Source of the DNA: an uncultured Caulobacterales bacterium
Lineage (GTDB): Bacteria > Pseudomonadota > Alphaproteobacteria > Caulobacterales > Caulobacteraceae
DNA: 64,000 bases
Direction: 5' to 3'
Assembly: GCA_903862425.1 (NCBI GenBank)
Contig: CAIOYC010000009.1
Location: 1 to 64,000, forward strand
Each line of letters opens with the position of its first letter. The first letter of the stretch is position 1. The notes under the pieces were generated by a model. That model worked only from the letters and a program-made list of their open reading frames with translations, made no database searches and had not been told where the DNA came from. Positions 61,084-64,000 of the stretch are shown here, one piece after another. A program made the position numbers and the translations under genes.

Positions 61084-63387
61084 CTAGAATTTGTAGTTGA
61101 CCTCTAAGCCGTACCAGCGCGGCGTGCCGACTACCGGCTGAATGAACCCAAAGGGCGATGTGGAGTCGAAAGCGTCGTTCCAGTACTTCTTGCCGCCAAG
61201 GTTCTTGATGTATCCAGCGATCTCAACGGGACCGCAATCATAGGCCACACGCAGATTCTCGATCCAGTAGGCTGGCTGAGCCAAGTATGGATCGCTGGTG
61301 CTGTCGTAGAACTGGTGCCCTTTGTAGCTCGCATTGAGCTGGAAGCTGAGACTGTTTTGTCCGATCGGCACCTTGTAGTCCGCCATCAGGAACCCCGAGA
61401 CGTGCGGAGAGAATGCGAGTTGCAGGCCCTGCAGCGAGGAGGTGCCTGGGACGAGTACGCTGAACTTGTCGATCTTGGTGTCAAGCAGGCCAAGATTGGC
61501 CGTCAGCGTAAGACTGTGGGTTGGCCTGCCAACAAGCTCGATATCGGCGCCGAAGTTGTGTGCGGCCTTGGCGCTGGTCAGCGAATTGAGCGGGCCATCC
61601 GGGCTCGGTACGAGGGAGAAGACCTGCAGGTCGTGATATTGCGTGTAGAAGATCGACGCATTCGCCACGAGGCGACGGTCGAACAGGCTCGATTTGATCC
61701 CAATCTCATAGGACGTGTCTGTTTCCGGCGGTACGGGCTGAATCTGCACCGCAGCCTGAGCCGGGTCCGTTGAGAGGAAGCCGCCGTTGAAATCGCCGCT
61801 TTTGAATCCGGTGGCGATGCTCGCATAGGCCATGATGTTGCGGTTGAAACTGTAGTTCACGCCCGCGCGCCAGGTGAATTCGCCATCGTCAAGGGCTGGA
61901 ATGGTGACGCCGGCCGGCAGAAGCGACGAGGGCGGTCCAAAATTGCCTTCGCCGCCGTCCTGATAGGCGACTGTACCTTGGTACTGGAACGTGCGCCGCT
62001 CGTGGGTGTAGCGACCGCCCAAGATAAGCTTGAGCTTGTCGGTGATATTATATTCGCCCTGGCCGAAGATGGCCTCTGCGTCCGTGACCTGGCGGCTACG
62101 ATCAGTTTGCTTCTGAGCAAGTCCGTCACCGGATCCGGGTCCAAAAAACTGGTCGAAATCCAGTAGCAGCTCAAGGGGCTGGTTCTGCTGCAGATTTTCG
62201 TGAAGGTAATAGACGCCGGCCGTCCAGTTGTACTTAGCTTCGCTATGGCTTGCCCGGAACTCTTGGGTGAAGGCGGTGCTGCGAACGCCCCAATTGATTT
62301 CGAGCTCTCGATAAGGCGAGGAATCGGTATCCTCAGGCTCGATCTTGTCGCTGTGCTCGATCGCGGAGATCGACGTTAGGTTCAGATAGCCCGGCGACCA
62401 GTCGACGCGCAGGCTGGCATTGATCTCGTTGACACGAAGATGAGCCTGCTTGTTGAAGGCTCCATCGTAGAACCCTTTACCCTGGCTGTAACCGAAGATG
62501 TCGACGCACTGGTCGGCGCGCACCTGTGACACCGAGCACAGGGTGGGGTTGAAGAAGAGGGTTCCCGGCTTGAAGTTTCCAAGGTGCCCGTATTCAGCTG
62601 GCCGCGTGTCGATCTGCCCGCCATTGACGTTCAGCAAGATTTTGAGGTCGTCCTTGGGCTTCCATTGGAGTTGGCCCCGCACAGCATAGTCGTTCGCTCC
62701 GTTTTCCATCTTGCCGGTGAGGCTGTTCTTCTCATAGCCCTCGGAATTATTTTTCACGAAGGCGATGCGACCATCCAGCCCTGGGGCGATCGGGCCGCCA
62801 ACGGCGCCTTCGATATTCCAGGTATTGAACGAGCTATATTCGACATGCAGGTTGCCAGTGACGTAATCGGTCGGCTTGGCGCTGACATAGTTTATGGCGC
62901 CGCCGGTGGTATTCATGCCGTACAGGGTGCCCTGAGGGCCCTTCAGCACCTCGATACGTTCAAGGTCGAAGATGGAGAAGGTCTGCGAAGCCGACGACGT
63001 TAGATAGACGTCGTCCACATAAACCGCGATCGGACCGGCGTTATTGGTATTCTCGTCGTTAAGGCCGATCCCGCGGATGGTGATGATGGGTTGATTTCCC
63101 GCGCCCTGGGACAAGGCGATGTTCACGTTGGGCGTCACCATGCCGATGTCGGTGGAAGTCTGAATTCCAAGCTTCTGGATGTCTTGCGCCGAGTAGGCGT
63201 TGATGGTGATCGGCACCTTCTGAACGTTTTCGCTGCGGTGCTGCGCGGTGACGGTGATCTCCTCAACCACGCCCGCCGGCGCGGTCGTCGACGGCCCGGC
63301 GACGGTCTGCGCCGCCGCGGCCGATACGAGCGCCATCGTCAAACTTACCGCGCTCGCCGAGAGCGCCAATCGAATCCGCAAAGACAT
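61084..63387 (-). CDS. TonB-dependent outer-membrane receptor
   Basis: A 767-residue receptor. A signal peptide is at about 1-27 (LVSAAAAQT). The plug starts with VEEITVTAQHRSENVQKVPITINAYS and contains PIITIRGIGLNDENTNNAGPIAVYVDDVYL and ERIEVLKGPQGTLYGMNTTGGAINYVSAKP, the type seen in receptors for plant-derived or aromatic compounds. The barrel ends in VNYKF with terminal Phe. Operator sites 4 and 5 precede it. Likely brings in the substrate for the 56-64 kb enzymes. Confidence 0.95.
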   Translation of the reverse strand: MSLRIRLALSASAVSLTMALVSAAAAQTVAGPSTTAPAGVVEEITVTAQHRSENVQKVPITINAYSAQDIQKLGIQTSTDIGMVTPNVNIALSQGAGNQPIITIRGIGLNDENTNNAGPIAVYVDDVYLTSSASQTFSIFDLERIEVLKGPQGTLYGMNTTGGAINYVSAKPTDYVTGNLHVEYSSFNTWNIEGAVGGPIAPGLDGRIAFVKNNSEGYEKNSLTGKMENGANDYAVRGQLQWKPKDDLKILLNVNGGQIDTRPAEYGHLGNFKPGTLFFNPTLCSVSQVRADQCVDIFGYSQGKGFYDGAFNKQAHLRVNEINASLRVDWSPGYLNLTSISAIEHSDKIEPEDTDSSPYRELEINWGVRSTAFTQEFRASHSEAKYNWTAGVYYLHENLQQNQPLELLLDFDQFFGPGSGDGLAQKQTDRSRQVTDAEAIFGQGEYNITDKLKLILGGRYTHERRTFQYQGTVAYQDGGEGNFGPPSSLLPAGVTIPALDDGEFTWRAGVNYSFNRNIMAYASIATGFKSGDFNGGFLSTDPAQAAVQIQPVPPETDTSYEIGIKSSLFDRRLVANASIFYTQYHDLQVFSLVPSPDGPLNSLTSAKAAHNFGADIELVGRPTHSLTLTANLGLLDTKIDKFSVLVPGTSSLQGLQLAFSPHVSGFLMADYKVPIGQNSLSFQLNASYKGHQFYDSTSDPYLAQPAYWIENLRVAYDCGPVEIAGYIKNLGGKKYWNDAFDSTSPFGFIQPVVGTPRWYGLEVNYKF

Positions 63388-63427
63388 CGGAGTTCCCCCT
63401 TTATCGCCATTTCACTGTGGCAACTCA

Positions 63428-63445
63428 ACATAGCAAAAACTATAT
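63428..63445. promoter_or_regulatory. Regulon operator site 4 (ACATAG-N6-CTATAT)
   Basis: ACATAG CAAAAA CTATAT, 41 bases upstream of the TonB receptor start. In reverse it is ATATAG TTTTTG CTATGT, with the same spacer as site 2. Confidence 0.7.
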
Positions 63446-63640
63446 CATTGGCAACAGTTCGATGACATGGCGCGGACGGGTGGGTCAGGCGCCTCGTTCC
63501 TGAACAAAATTATGGCCTATTCCGGCATAAGTGCCGGAATAATGACTCACTTTTATGGGGTGAGCCTGGAACTGGCCATCCACCCGCGGCGGAGCCTGCC
63601 CGCTGCCAATCGGGAGGACCGCAGGCGGGCCAGATCAACA

Positions 63641-63658
63641 ATCTAGCGTATACTATAT
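63641..63658. promoter_or_regulatory. Regulon operator site 5 (ATCTAG-N6-CTATAT)
   Basis: ATCTAG CGTATA CTATAT, further upstream of the TonB receptor. In reverse it is ATATAG TATACG CTAGAT. It may be an auxiliary site paired with site 4. Confidence 0.62.
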
Positions 63659-63747
63659 GTTTTGGCGTGTTGTGGCGGCGAGTGCGAAACCGCGAGCAAG
63701 GACCCAGCGCGGTGCGTATCGCGGGGTAAAATCAACGCCATCCGTTC

Positions 63748-64000
63748 TCAGGCGTCGAAACCGGGACTTTCGCGCTGGAGCCGCCGCAGGCACCCGCTCC
63801 AAGCTAGCTTGCCGATCGGCTCCATACTGGGGCCGCGGCTTGCAGTCTGCCGCGCGACCTCCAGAATCGAAGCTTTCGGTGCGAACAGAACACTATCGCG
63901 GCCACCCGACAGCGCCATCACCTGCTGCTTGCAGGCGCGCTCCAGATAGAACATGCCGACCCAGCACCCGGCCGCGCTCTGGCCCACCGACAGGGTGCCG
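63748..64000 (-). CDS. Class II aldolase/adducin-family protein, C-terminal part
   Basis: The gene runs off the right end of the window; only about 83 C-terminal residues are visible. The reading LSVGQSAAGCWVGMFYLERACKQQVMAL matches the C-terminal helix of class II aldolase/adducin proteins, where (F/L)LER(A/C)CQ.Q is usual. The metal-binding His residues would lie outside the window. It is on the same strand as the TonB receptor and may be part of the same regulon. Confidence 0.65.
   Translation of the reverse strand, partial: GTLSVGQSAAGCWVGMFYLERACKQQVMALSGGRDSVLFAPKASILEVARQTASRGPSMEPIGKLAWSGCLRRLQRESPGFDA

Larger units (their letters stand above)
63388..63747. other. Receptor promoter region with two operators
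   Basis: About 360 bases between the TonB receptor start and the end of the class II aldolase. It holds operator sites 4 and 5, 213 bases apart. No gene is seen. Confidence 0.5.

Noticed and set aside
1-64000. CRISPR arrays, rRNA, tRNA genes and insertion sequences
   Set aside because: Looked for regular spaced repeats, tRNA-like cloverleaf ends and transposase motifs; none found apart from the integrase remnant.

Overview
This is about 64 kb of high-GC chromosome from an alphaproteobacterium, most likely Caulobacterales (Phenylobacterium or Caulobacter-like). That placement is an inference from the sfsA-map-radC gene order, two large TonB-dependent receptors, a biliverdin-type bacteriophytochrome and protein style; no rRNA or tRNA gene was seen to settle it.

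1-19.7 kb is ordinary chromosome: a secreted protein of unknown function, an aldo/keto reductase, mnmA, a Gln-rich lipoprotein, a thiolase, two stand-alone receiver proteins, radC, map, sfsA, a CinA-type domain protein, a membrane LytTR regulator and a periplasmic PQQ dehydrogenase. A tight minus-strand operon follows, bphO-bphP-response regulator-hybrid kinase, which makes biliverdin and senses red/far-red light.

20.3-29.7 kb is a catabolic and uptake cluster: an isocitrate-lyase-superfamily lyase, LeuC-like and LeuD-like hydratase subunits, an MmgE/PrpD protein and a GntR/FCD regulator. Convergent to these are a TonB receptor and an MFS carrier. Two near-identical AGATTTT-type palindromes link the lyase operon to the receptor operon. 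At 30.5-33.2 kb an exported alkyl-sulfatase-like metallo-hydrolase is divergent from a Crp/Fnr regulator.

33.2-56.2 kb is a dense defence island flanked by gene debris: an integrase remnant on the left, a truncated coiled-coil gene and a frameshifted gene on the right. It holds a Lamassu-Sir2-type operon, a GHKL-ATPase/nuclease-like fusion, and a four-gene operon (OGG-like glycosylase, Gly-rich small protein, PfkB-deoxyribosyltransferase fusion, QueC-like enzyme) next to a divergent HTH gene and a perfect operator palindrome. It also holds two tandem PDDEXK-type nucleases, an AbiE toxin-antitoxin pair, a nuclease-like protein paired with an OLD-type ATPase-TOPRIM protein, an orphan antitoxin-like gene with compensating frameshifts, and two convergent Abi-type genes. 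The QueC/OGG/deoxyribosyltransferase operon is the best candidate for an undescribed system.

56.2-64 kb is a second catabolic cluster: HpcH/HpaI aldolase, D-serine-dehydratase-like PLP enzyme, SMP-30 lactonase, VOC protein, SDR, TonB receptor and the end of a class II aldolase. Five copies of an inverted repeat ATATAG-N6-CTATAT lie at its promoters, which points to one regulon under a regulator outside the window.
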